In this document: one piece after another, positions 1-11,575 of the stretch
Numbering within the stretch: position 1 is the stretch's first letter
Layout of the letters: each line of letters begins with the position of its first letter
NCBI GenBank assembly: GCA_034620365.1
Contig: JAQGEQ010000202.1
Coordinates: forward strand, 153,444-217,443
From: Pegea sp. RAD2-039
Lineage: Eukaryota; Chordata; Thaliacea; Salpida; Salpidae
Direction of reading: 5' to 3'
Length of the DNA: 64,000 nucleotides
Translations under genes and position numbers: made by a program
The notes under the pieces: model-generated
Told to the model about the DNA's origin: nothing
The model's input: the letters and a program-made list of their open reading frames with translations, nothing else
The model's database searches: none

Positions 1-225
1 TTCTTAAAAAATACTTTCACAGAAAACTCTTGTTGGCACAATAACAAGATTTTGACATCCAAGCAAATATATTTGGAGATTAACCAGTAATGTTAATGAT
101 ATTCTTCTCTTGAACGTTTAAATCTGATAATTTCTTTATTTTAAATTTGAAAGTTTCTCTTTTTAGCTTTTAATGTTGATTAAGTTTTATAAGCAAAGAA
201 TAATCTGTTTTTCAAACAGTTCGAA

Positions 226-231
226 TTTATT
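226..231 (-). promoter_or_regulatory. Polyadenylation signal of the DUSP gene
   Basis: AATAAA on the minus strand, about 70 nt past the stop codon at 298. Confidence 0.5.
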
Positions 232-297
232 TATCAAAAAAGGAAAGCTCTAAAAGCGGTATAAGAAAAGATGCAGAAAAAGAAAATCAATTAAAGG

Positions 298-1629
298 TTA
301 TTTTCGGAAGTAAAAATCGGGAATTTCCCCAAAATCACGTGTCTGTATCATCTTCACTGAGTTTCTTCCTTTCAGTGAGTACTCAAATGCTATCAACTGT
401 TTCCAAAACCCACGATTCGGAAATATGATTGGACGACATCTTTTCACGTGATTAAAAGCTTCCTTTAAAGTCATCCTAAAAGATAAATAGATATTTGTTA
501 ATTTAAACTTTTAAGCAAGTCTTGAAGATTACTGAAAAGATGAAGATGAAACCTGTGATATTTGATGAGGTAAGCGATACAAAGTGAAGCAGATCTTGAT
601 ATACCAGCTTGACAATGAATTAATGTTCTTTTACCAGACATACTATTACTTTCAACAATTCCTGAAACTTCATCAAAATATGCAGAAATTTCTTCACTTT
701 CTTTATCATTAATCCTGATCTTCATCTAAAATAGAAGTTGTATTCATAAATAATTTATCTAACAACAAATTGAACAAATTCTTTAATTTATATATATTAT
801 TAAAGATTATTAATAGCTCCTATATTAAACAAGCTATTTAATCTCTACAACTATCTAATTTCATTTTAAAGTTTTCACAGATTTGTTTTTCAAAGTTAGC
901 CCAATCAACAACTTTAAATAATACCCAGTGGACTAACACTTTTTAAAGGAGTTGCCTGAGTTTAGAATCTTTTTCTAGTCTCCATCAAAACCCTTTTTTA
1001 AATCTCTTTTAAAATGTTATTCAACAAATTTGGTTTAAGTGAGTATGTTAACAAGAATAATAATGCTACCTTTAATATGTATCTATATTATATATAAAAG
1101 TGATATATAATATTGTCTTTTCATTTTCTGTAATTGTCTTGTACTTTTGATTAACAACTTATATTTATGCCTCTGTAGTGTTTCTATTTTTTATAGATTA
1201 ATTTATGTTTAAGTTTGATAAGTAAGACATTCTCATTATCTTTCTACAATCTGTTTTATATTCAATATAAAAGTTGCAGAGTTTGTTATTTGCAGTGATA
1301 TATTGAATAAAAAAAATAATTTTAAATGTCAATAACCAAAACTTATTAAAGTTTAATTTTATCCATATTTAAACTGATATATTTCATTTTATAAAATCTT
1401 TACTAGTAAAAAACACTTAAAAAAAACTGAAATATTTTTATAAACACAAATAAGAACTTACAACTTTGATATGTTTGAACTTCTGAGCTGGGATATTTGA
1501 TGTCACATTTATGATATAATCTATCTTTTTTTCTTCTACTTTTGCTTCATTACATGCTGCAGTTCCATTAGATAAATATAATGAAGGTGTAATTTCACAG
1601 ATAGAACTCAACCTACATTGAGTTTGCAT
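298..1629 (-). CDS. Atypical dual-specificity phosphatase (DUSP14/18/28-like)
   Basis: Three exons on the minus strand, 1462-1629, 553-725 and 298-475, give about 172 residues, close to the usual size of small atypical DUSPs. The first exon holds the N-terminal strand region (ITPSLYLSN). The second holds the catalytic loop HCQAGISRS, with nucleophile Cys near residue 94 and Arg near 100, and the general-acid Asp lies in RINDKES. The last exon carries the family's RPIIFPNRGFW helix and ends VKMIQTRDFG, as in DUSP14. It should hydrolyse phospho-Tyr and phospho-Thr/Ser, perhaps on MAPK-pathway proteins; the substrate is inferred from the family only. A donor GTAAGT follows exon 1 and phases close. 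The start Met at 1629 is preferred; an in-frame Met at 1671 is possible. The orthologue within the DUSP14/18/21/28 group cannot be settled. Confidence 0.88.
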
Positions 1630-1671
1630 TGCTTTTAAGATTATACAAAAAAATCTCACCCTAAAGTTCAA

Positions 1672-4600
1672 TTTGTTTTCTTAAAAAATCTTAATTTACT
1701 TTTAAAGAAACTAATGATACAAATGACTGCTAAAATGATTTCAAATACAAAGATTTCTATAAACTAAAAAAATTTAATAAATTATTTATCAATATAAGCA
1801 AACAGCAGTATCATTACATGGTTTGCTTGAATTTAAAATGATTTATTCACTTTATATCAATAATACCATCATAAAAACTGCTCTAATAAACAAAATAGTC
1901 ACTAAAAAAAAATTTTCAATAAAATGTAAACAGATTTATTTATTCATAACTATAAATCTCAAAATACAAAAAAGGATGTAGGAAAATCATCCTGAAATTT
2001 GTTCTATATTTATGACATACATAATAAAATAAATTTGGAAGTTGAACTCAATATATAGAACTCAATATTGGTGCTGACAATAGCGTTTGTTATCAATGTA
2101 TTGTAGTAACTAAAAAGTAAACAAAATGACTAATTAAAAATATGTCCGTCAACAGAAAGTACAAAGCTGATCAAATATTATTTTAAAAGTTTCTTATAAA
2201 GCTAAAATTTAATTAGATTTAATTCAAAACTTAACATTTTTGTTAAGAAATAGACATACCAGTTTGTTTTTGGAGTTTGTTCTTAGAATAATTTTGGAAA
2301 AAATTGAGGTTACAAAAAAAAAGAGTTGAAGTTACAAAGCAGTCAATCTCTGCCGGGCAACATCTAATATATATTAAAAATTTATAGTTAATCAGAAAAT
2401 TCTTTTTTGCATTTAATCATAATAATAAAATCTCCCCTATAAGACTTGGCCCTAACTGAAATGATATTTCTATAAATGGTTACTCTAATAGTTCAATTTC
2501 TCTTATAATAAAATCGTATTGTTCTCTTTATTGAATATAATACAGTTTCTAATCCTTCGGAATCAACTTCTAGTTTCTAGATTTTCTTATAACTGACTAT
2601 TATCATTCATTCTCCAAACATAAGCTTATTATATTTGAATTAAAATCACTTATAAATGTCACTGACTTTTTGATTAAGTTAATTTAAGCTAAATAAACTA
2701 ATTGGGGGCTTTGAATAGTTTGATCAGTAAATTTTTGGAAGTTATCAATTAGAATTGATTCAGTTAACTTATATTTCTTTTAATCTTAATTTACTAAAAT
2801 GTAATTTCAGCTTCGTTGACGTTTTATTTTTCTCACTTTTTATAAAGTGCTGATGTAGACTAAAATCAACTCAAATAAGAAATTCATCTCTTTCTACACT
2901 TTGAAATGATTCTTTAGTAAAATGATAGCAATAAGAGCTAATACTTAAGGCAGTTTTATAATTTCTTGAAAGTTAGTAGCTGTAGAAGAAAATGAATAGC
3001 AAATTAGCAATTACAAAAATTTAGTGATTAAGAAATTAGCTATTTTACCGTTGATTGCAAACAATAATAAAAACCTTCTTTAGTTTCATCAAAAATTATA
3101 TTTTTGTATGAGTTAAGTTTTACTTCTAAGAATAGAAACAACTTTTTGAGACAGATTTTGTTATCTAGATAAGAACTAAGTGAAGTTTAAAGCCTTGATT
3201 TGATGGACGCTCACTATTTTGTAGGTTTGTTTTTATCTTTATAGATATTTGAAAATAGTAAATTTAAGATCTAACAATCTAATTTTGTTTTCTTAAAAAG
3301 AGATCTTTGAATATTAGCTGTAGCTTTATTAACTTTTTTTTAGCTTATATCGTTATTAGCTATTTGAAAATTATAAACCCAAAAAGACCCTTAGCATTTA
3401 CAAGGTATACATCAAGTGCGTACTTGCACGAATTTTGCTTTTTAATCAGCATTTGAACAGCTGTTTTATGAAAAAATATTTCAAGTACTAAATTTTATGT
3501 TTATTACAAGTTTCTTATTTGTGTATTTAAAGTTTTAATAATACATTTGAAAAATATATTTAAAGAATGTTTTTAATATGTTAACACAGCTTGTAGTATT
3601 TGTGTAGGTTTTTATAATAAATAATAATTTGTTTTCAGTGTTTTTAATCAGTTTAAATTAATAATTGCGCTTGAAAAATATTTGTGACTTTTTTTACATT
3701 TTATTATTCATTATTGACTGTCTAAACCAAAAAGTTCAATTTCAAATTGTTTCTTGAAAGCATAAATTGTTATAATAAGGAAGAAACAAAAAAAGTTTTT
3801 CTGAGCAGCACAATAACCAGTTTTGTCAAAAGTTTTTGTTTTTTTACTTTACTTTTGTTTATTTGTTTTTAATTATATAAATTTTAAATTTTTTCACTTT
3901 TATTTATCTACAGGAGCTTCTGCAATGATTTACTTTAATAGATTTCAACATTTTGTTGCAAATTTTTTATCTAAATTATAATTTTATTTTTATTATTTTT
4001 TGGACAAAATTAAAGTCTTTAAAAAAATTGAGAAAAATTTTGATTCACATTTTTGTAAAATTTGATAACATCCGTTAAAATAACCGAAAGTCCTCTCAAG
4101 ACTACCTTAATTCAAAACTCTAAGGATCTTTTCAAAGTGATCTTCCTTAAAATTTTGTCACTAAATTTTGAAGATGAAAAAATAATTGAACAATTATTGA
4201 AAACTGAAAAGAATATCTGAATAAAATATTCAATATTTACTCAAAAAAAAAAATTTTCTTATTTAAATAAAACCTTAATTTTATTGAAATAAGTTTTTTG
4301 GTTGAGTTTTTATCAATTACTTTCCTGATTATCAGCAGAATATTTGTTGATTCAATTCGACTCCGATATTTTAGAATTGTAATTTGATGATGAATCATTA
4401 TTTGAAACGTTAGAAACAAATCAGTTTAATTGAAAGAAAATTTTTAATGATGTCATTTACTCACAGGTTTTATTTTCACTTTCACCAAATTATATTTAGA
4501 AAAATAAATTTTCATGAAAAAAAATAATTTCTCAATTATACTACGCGTTTTGTGACGTCATCTATTCGATTCTCTTTGCGCTTTCTGTCTCTTCTTTCTC

Positions 4601-4818
4601 TTCGAAATTCCGGAAGCCTGTGTGCAAGTAATGACGTCACAAAGCAATGTTTCCTGTATGCTAGTGTTTAACTTATGGTCAGAAGCAATAGAGCTTGCAG
4701 AAGAGTCTGTTCCTTTAAAGGAAACTTTTGATGACTTTTTTTTTCGATTTTTTTGCAGCTTTAAGAAAAAAATAAAAATTTTGTGATTAATAATCAAGTC
4801 ACGTGATTGATCCTGAAG
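1672..4818. other. AT-rich intergenic region
   Basis: About 3.1 kb of very AT-rich sequence with many homopolymer runs. No exon chain, RNA gene or long repeat is recognisable. The first TGACGTCA copies of the window appear at about 4554 and 4631, shortly upstream of the ETS gene, and may lie in its promoter. Short open frames here have no family features. Confidence 0.6.
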
Positions 4819-7716
4819 ATGTCACTGACAGAAATTTCAATCAAACAAGAACCACCAGCACTTCAAGATGACGCTATTGAAGGTCTTATTCTAAAATATT
4901 TATTCAAATTTTTTTATTTTTTTTATTTTTTTTTTAATCACAGTATTTTGTTGATTAAACAAAATCGATAGAAGTTTCTAGATAGTCGAGATATATCTTT
5001 TATGACGTCATGTTTGATTAAAGCTACAAATGTAGAAATAATTAGCAGAAAATTTTTAAAAACTTTTTCAAATTGCGGAACAATTTTTGAGGAAATTTTT
5101 ATTTGAAAATTTTCTTTAAAATTTCCTGATTTTGTGGAAATTTGGTGAAAAATAATTATTTGTAAAATAAAAAAAAAAGATTTGATTTTTTCGAGTAATT
5201 ATCAATAAAAACTTTCACACAAAAATATCTTCAAAAGTTTAGAAGTAAAATATTTGCAAAAAAAAATATTAATTTTTTTGAGTAACTTTAAATAAATTAT
5301 AAATTTTGAAACTAATTTTTTTGTTGTTTATTTTTTAATTAGTAAATAAATAATGTTTGTCAGAAAATATTTCAACAGATTTGCTAAATGCAAATATATT
5401 TTATTTACAAATGAGTAATTCAACGAGAATAATTAGTAATTGATAAAAATACAATTTTACTACAAGGATATAAACAAAAAAGTATTTTTACTCACAATCA
5501 AAATAATGAAAAAATATGTTTTTAATCGCAATTTAATTAAAGATTTTAAGATTAAAATTTGATAATTTATTATTTTGACATTTTACTAATTTGATAATTT
5601 TCCCAATTTGCTTTTTTATTAACTTTTGTAACTCATATACTAACTTCAATTTGTATCGTACTTGTCACATAACTTATCTGACACGCTTCCGGTATGACGT
5701 CATTACATGAACAAGCGGGCTAATGTGTTTGTGACGTCACCATATTTTTAAATTACTCAAAGATGTAAACTTGACAGAAGATAAAGAAGCAAAGAATAAA
5801 TTAGAAAACCAATTTGCAATTTCGTCAAACATGGTGGGCGAACTGACCAATGGCAACCGGCAGATTCAACTCTGGCATTTTATTCTTGAACTCCTTCAGA
5901 ACAAAGACTTTTGTGACATCATCGACTGGGAAGGGTGTAAAGGGGAATTCGTGATAAAAGTAAGTGAAGCGACAACGCGCGTTCAAGCTGATGACGTCAC
6001 GTTTTAGGAGCCAAGTGAGGTGGCGCGTTTGTGGGGGATTCGGAAACGAAAGCCGACGATGAATTACGAGAAATTGAGTCGTGCGTTGAGGTAAGAATCG
6101 CGTTTGTGACGTCATCGATTAAAGATGTTATGACGTAGGTACTATTATGATAAAGGAATTTTGAATAAAACAAAAGGAAAGAAATATGCTTATCAGTTTA
6201 ACGCGCGCGCTCTTAACATCCTCTTCAAATCAAAGATCTTCTCGAAAGGTGAGTCATCTATTCCGTCATCTTCTCTAATCTTGATCTTCATCTTTTAGAT
6301 GAATCTTCTTCATCGCCGCTTGTGACGCGCACCCATTCGATGACGTATCCTTTCGATGAACAACATAAATCAGCCTTTCGACTTGTCGCGTCATCGACAC
6401 GATCATCAACTGATGACGTCATCAAATCGCCCAAGGTGGAAGTTAAAAAAGAAGAGAGACGAAATGAAAAGAAGAACAGAAAGGTGAAACGCGCGTAATG
6501 ACGTCATCAAGTCTGAATTGTTGCTTGGCAACAGAACTTCGATTTTTCGATAAACAATTTCGACCAACGAATAACAAATGGTGGACGAAAAGGGCTGATG
6601 ACGTCAGCGACGACGCGATTATTGTATCCAGGTAACTGTTAGCAACGGACGATTCTCCAAACGACCTTTAACTTGCAACAGGTCTCTCGACTACTCGACG
6701 ATTCTACAACAATCGCATGATGACGTCACAACAGCGATTACGTGACTTACAACTTCCGGTCGAAGGCAAGCGCTTCAGTTTCCGTTCGGATGAGATTCAG
6801 GTGCTGATAACGTAAACAAATGACGTCATCTTGTCGTCATGTGACCTTTCAGGCGTATGCAACGGAGAATCGACGAAAAAAAGAAGCAAGTCGTCATCTT
6901 TTTCCAGCGGATGTGACGTCATCACGCGAAATACAAATGGTGGAGTTGAGACGCCCGAAGCCAAATGAGATGAAGTTCTTCTTTTCAGGTGATTCCCCTT
7001 CCAACAAATTCAAATCAGACTTTAATCTTTTGTTGATCTTAGGGGCTTCTGAGAACGCGAGAAACTTTATCGAGCTTCATCGTCCTGATCCTTGTCATCT
7101 CCTACAAAGTCAGTTCGTCTTCGACATCTCACGCGTCGATGACGTCATTCTTGTTACAGATGACACAAAACACAAATCGCTGGAGAGCCTAGCAACGGAT
7201 TCAAGTGAACAGATCTTCCCGCTTAATCTCAGCTGTTCCGCGAAAAGTCTGCTGCTTAAGATTGTCGAGTCCCAAAGTGATGTAGCTCCTCTTTCAGATC
7301 TTGATCACCAGCACGACGCCTCAATGACGTCACGCTTACGTCATCACTCACCGTCGATGTTGTCGCCGTTTCGAAATTTACGTCTCACCGACGCACCTGC
7401 AAGTCCGCGCCGGAAGCGATTAGGGAATTCCCCAGAGAAGAAACGCGAGAACTTCGAATCACCGTCAAAGAAGCTTCGCGCTGAAAAGCTTCCCGTCAAA
7501 TTGCGATTGAAGAAACTTTCACCTTTTCAAACTACGCGTCGCGTGGTTATGACGTCACAGCTTCGACGATTAGAAGAGAAGAATTGGGAGATACTGGAGG
7601 ATCAAAGAAGACACGAAATCTGGAGGTTGCGAAGAAGGAAGAGCAAAGATGAAGATCTAATGAAGAGGAGTTGTAGTGAAGACAACATCTGCTGTCAGAA
7701 GATCGTCTCGAAGTGA
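4819..7716 (+). CDS. ETS-domain transcription factor, ERF/ETV3-like
   Basis: Eight exons: 4819-4882, 5763-5959, 6008-6090, 6139-6248, 6299-6483, 6535-6631, 6682-6800 and 6853-7716, about 572 residues. The ETS winged helix spans roughly residues 55-142. It starts IQLWHFILELL, includes GEFVIK, the recognition helix MNYEKLSRALRYYYDKGIL, and KTKGKKYAYQF. IQLWHFILELL, GEFVIK and KTKGK point to the ERF/ETV3 repressor subgroup rather than ETS1, ELK or GABPA. An IKQEP motif in exon 1 and VKKE in exon 5 fit sumoylation consensus sites, common in ETS repressors. The C-terminal half is basic, low-complexity and not recognisable. A 54-nt segment at 6989-7042 has GT/AG ends and a multiple-of-3 length, so it may be an optional intron. 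Exon 1 is separated by an 880-nt AT-rich intron. Several TGACGTCA copies lie in introns and exons. Confidence 0.87.
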
Positions 7717-7842
7717 TGACGTCATCTCCTCAAACGTTTCCAATTTTGTTTTTTATTTAAATCCTTTTATCGTCCGTCACCATGACGACCGAATTTCGTC
7801 GAAAATGGCTTTTATCGAATTGAAGTGAAAATTTCTTTTTTG

Positions 7843-7848
7843 AATAAA
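7843..7848 (+). promoter_or_regulatory. Polyadenylation signal of the ETS gene
   Basis: AATAAA 127 nt after the stop at 7716. Confidence 0.6.
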
Positions 7849-8445
7849 ATATGATTTGAAAATTTGGTTCCGCTTCGCTGATTTTGAAGTAGTCTTTGCT
7901 AATTGATGTTTCATCAAAATACTCATTTGATTAATGAGATTTTGTTCAGGTCAGATGAAACAAAGATGTAATGACAAATATTTATGACTAATCTATTAGC
8001 ACATGATTATGCTTGGTCTAGTAAGCGAGTAATTTTATGGCTGACAAATCAGTTTTGATTTTGTAAATAGCGCCAGCTAGCGGTCGATACTTAAAAATAA
8101 AATTTACTTCCGCTAGGTGGAGTAGTTTGTCTTTTATAATCATATTATTTTTAAAAAATATCAAAACTGACAAACTAAAGAATTGTTTTTAAGTAATTTC
8201 TAAAAGTTGTCCTGAAGTCCTCAAAGACCTTCAGTGAATTGGAAGCATTATCATAATTGGTAGTTTCTAATTTCTACAAACATTTTTCGTAAATTCTTTG
8301 AATCTTTACAAGATTAGGAAATATTAAAAATCAAATTTCTGTTTTTTCAATCTCTTAATCTAAGCGAGAAGAAGATCAGATCAAAACTTCCTAATAAGGC
8401 AACTACATCTTTCAAAGTGACGTCACGATGAATTTAAAAACGAAC
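7849..8445. other. Spacer between two convergent genes
   Basis: AT-rich spacer between the ETS and LMBR1-like 3' ends. It holds two CTAG-centred, CTCF-like elements (8070-8083 and 8110-8122) and one TGACGTCA near 8418. No gene seen. Confidence 0.5.
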
Positions 8446-8451
8446 TTTATT
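8446..8451 (-). promoter_or_regulatory. Polyadenylation signal of the LMBR1-like gene
   Basis: AATAAA on the minus strand, about 300 nt past the stop at 8755. Confidence 0.4.
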
Positions 8452-8754
8452 AGTGGAATGCTAATCGGGTAAAAAGGAAATCAATAAAGATGACTCGATA
8501 TAAAGAGGCACCATTGATGCAACAGGGGCGTAGGGGTCCCACTAACAAGTCGTTGCCATCGAGAAGTCATCACTTGGAGGTTTTGATTGATTGTTTAGTT
8601 AAAGAGGCGATAAGAAGAAATAAAAAAGAAAAAAAAAAGAAAACGCGCGCGCATATGATGCTTGTACAGTGAACTTGAAGATGTCCTTGTAAAAATCAAC
8701 TGAAAGAGCAGCAGTGATGACGTCATGCTTCAGCAAATGTGATGACGTCACACA

Positions 8755-11229
8755 CTAGTGACGTTTCGTTGGAGTACGCGAAGGTAAGGATGAAATAAGC
8801 GATGAAAGAGAGACAGTCGGAATTCGGTCTTCGATCTTATCATTTGTAATCACGTGAGCTTCTTCTCGCGTCGCTGAGCGCTCATCGTAGCAGTATGACG
8901 TCACGATGTCCGTGTTTGTGGAGCGGAAGTTGATGAGATTAGGAAGAAGATCGTTGAAACACGTAGGTGACCCTGAAGAAGAAATGAGTTTGTTGAGGAG
9001 TAATAATTGAAGAAGAAACCTAAAGTGACGAGCAACTGGTTTCGATATTGGATGTAGTTAGTCGCGAGGAAATAGATGATTGAACACGCGAAGAGAATGT
9101 TCAGGAAGAGGATGATCTTGAAGTTTCCTAACCAATTGAAACGTCCAAAACTTCCTTGAAGCTCAAAATCGGTGATTCCTGAAAATCCCTGATCAGTAAG
9201 ATCAATAGAAGAAGATCAACTGACCTAAGAGTCTCGAATGAATCGAGAAAGATGAGGAAGAGATGAGGATGATGGCTGTGTTGAGGAGGATACCTCGAAG
9301 AAGGGTTTGTTGGGGTTTAGGGCGAAGTTTTGTGAGAGATGGAAGACTATAGAGTCCCACAATTGAAGATGCTGAGAGGAAGATGATGACGACGATCTCA
9401 ATGAAGATTCCACAAGCCCCAAACGCTGACATCGAATTTGCCCCGAGAACATTTGTTCGATTTCGACTCCCCAGCGTCATTTCGTGACAAATCGATGACG
9501 TCATCGACTCGTAATCTCCTCCACGACAAATCGAACGCTTTTTCAAGTTTCTGTCGAAAACACGAGTTGTCACGTGAGTGGATGACGTCATCACAAGCAC
9601 CTGATGTCATCGCGATATCCGCCTTTGAAACTATTTGAATGAAGTTCTTCATCTCCGTAAACAATCATCTTCCCGATGTGGATCATCACCTGAAGATCAA
9701 ATCATCAAATTTCGACCACTAGAGGGAGTAAAGCGTTGCTCACTAGAAACAGGGCTGCTCCTGTGATGAAAATTATGATTGTCATGACAACGGGACACAA
9801 GACGTTCCTCTGTAGAGATGTTGCTTTTAATTTATCTTCAATTTCGGATTTTTTTAACCAAATTTCCCGCAATTTATCACACATTAAAATCTGTTGTTGA
9901 TGCGATAAGACACTCAAAGGACTCAACTTCTTACGGATTGAAGTCTGAAGATGAAGAAGATCAGTTGAGAGGAGTTTATGATCATTAACTTACCTCTTCT
10001 ATTCGAAGTCGACTGATCTCTTGTTCATAATTTCCAAATATATTCGGCTTCACTATAGAACTGCTGACTTTGTTGAAGATGATGATTAAACCTTTCGGTG
10101 TGAAGATGAGTATAGTGAAGAATAACCAGATACAAATAATTCCTGAGTGGATATACAAGATGATACTTGATCCGTATTCGACGACCAAGCCCTGCATATC
10201 AACCAATCAGCTGCTAGGAAATTGTTTAAAGTGAAATTGAATACTTACAAAGTAAGAATGATCAGGTTGCACAAGTGCTATTGATACAAGTATAATGCTA
10301 GAAATTATAATGAGAAAAAGAGCAAGTAATATAGTTGCTTCCATGACACGTGGTAATTGTCCTCTTCTACGAGTCAAGCCAACAGATTCAGTATAAAAGT
10401 AAATAAATGGGATAATAATGATAAGTGAGAAGTAGTTGAAGGAATACATACATTCCCATATTGCTAAATAAAACAGAAAAAAACATTTTAAACAATTTGT
10501 AAATTGACCTTTGAACTAAATATTATTTCATAGCTTACTGTTTATTTAATCAATATTTATTTACAGCAATTTATTTTTTACAAATTTATTAACAAAATAA
10601 AAGTAAATACTTACAGTGAACTAATGAACCATTTAACCATTCTAATAAGTAGCTATCTGGATATAAATGAACCACCTCATTGCTTATCATCGACATTGGT
10701 AAAAGTAAAGAGTTACCAATTGCTACCCCAACTGGTATAGCGCAAATATACAAGCAAATCCTGTTTACAAAATATTAATTAGTTAAAGATAAATAAGCAA
10801 GTGTCAGCGAAGCACTGAGTTTCTAGCATGTGAGAAAATCAAATTTTATTTAAAAATAAGTAATTTAACCTGTTTGTTTTGGCGTAATCGTCAAACATAC
10901 CCCCTCCTAATCTTTCACTAGATTGATGATATTTCAGGAGTTGTATATATGACAAGATGTATACGCAACAGCAAAATAGAAGTACGATAACATGTACTCG
11001 TAACTAAAAATAATTAAGTTAGAAAAATTCCATAATTTTCGATAAAAATCAAGTTTTTAACTGGTTATATACATGTGGATATAAATAATCTAATCACCAA
11101 ATTATAAAATTCTTCTTCTATATCTTCAAAAGGTTTTTTCTTTGGTTCTTCAAATTCTTCATTTAAGTGGTCTTTAACTGAAGCTAATATCCAACCAAAT
11201 ACATTAGAGACTAAAGTGAAAAATGACAT
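8755..11229 (-). CDS. LMBR1/LMBR1L-family multipass membrane protein
   Basis: Ten exons: 11098-11229, 10870-11003, 10615-10760, 10249-10463, 9994-10191, 9744-9944, 9601-9689, 9225-9550, 9020-9178 and 8755-8972, about 605 residues (vertebrate LMBR1 is near 490). Family landmarks appear in order: LPMSMISNEV, YLLEWLNGSLVH, YTESVG, a loop VKPNIFGNYEQEI followed by a coiled stretch, STFGF-like MSAFGACGIF, SSIVGLYSLP, and FGRFNWLGNFKIILFLNILF. About nine hydrophobic segments are visible. LMBR1L binds lipocalin-1 and modulates Wnt signalling; LMBR1 function is poorly known. The C-terminal tail and the loop in exon 9601-9689 are lineage-specific. Exons right of about 9700 are AT-rich and lack TGACGTCA, while exons to the left contain it. 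The intron at 9690-9743 (54 nt) is the least certain junction, but phase and homology both require removing it. Confidence 0.87.
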
Positions 11230-11329
11230 TATGTATTTACATCATTTAAATTTTTAGAAGGCTAAAAAACAAATAAAGTTGACATAAAAATTATAATCAA
11301 TATTTAATATGAAAAAATTATCAATAAGT

Positions 11330-11530
11330 TCATGTCTTTAGTATCTCTTGTTTGTTAGCCACAGGACTTATAGTCATCATGTCCCCAAGAGCAACTGAAG
11401 GTTCGGGTAGAATGAAATCTACTTTTTCTTCATCAAGAAGTAAATCAGATTCTGAAGGTATTTTAGGTTTAATTGCAAATTTCTTATTTCCAACTAATAA
11501 CTCAACTTTAAATAGATGCTGGCGACTCAT
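11330..11530 (-). CDS. Small hypothetical ORF upstream of the LMBR1-like gene
   Basis: A 66-codon frame starting MSRQHLFKVELLVGNKKF and ending at 11330, on the same strand as the LMBR1-like gene and 100 nt upstream of its ATG. It can be extended 15 codons to 11575 by a hydrophobic N-terminus. It is more polar and less repetitive than chance frames here (for example PEPSVALGDMMTISP). I do not recognise the family. A T-rich stretch ending in TTTTTTAG lies between it and the LMBR1-like ATG and could be a cis- or trans-splice acceptor. It may be the first cistron of an operon, an upstream exon, or spurious. Confidence 0.35.
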   Translation of the reverse strand: MSRQHLFKVELLVGNKKFAIKPKIPSESDLLLDEEKVDFILPEPSVALGDMMTISPVANKQEILKT

Positions 11531-11575
11531 TTTAAAAATATTTACAAAACTTGCTAAACTAAAAATGATAAACAA

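Noticed and set aside
4558-4797. 79-codon minus-strand frame upstream of the ETS gene
   Set aside because: Lys/Ser-rich, no splice partners or family motif, and it lies in the probable ETS promoter.
8418-8672. Small plus-strand ORFs between the ETS and LMBR1-like genes
   Set aside because: Joining them needs a 24-nt intron; low-complexity Lys-rich end and no recognisable family. Likely 3' flanking sequence.
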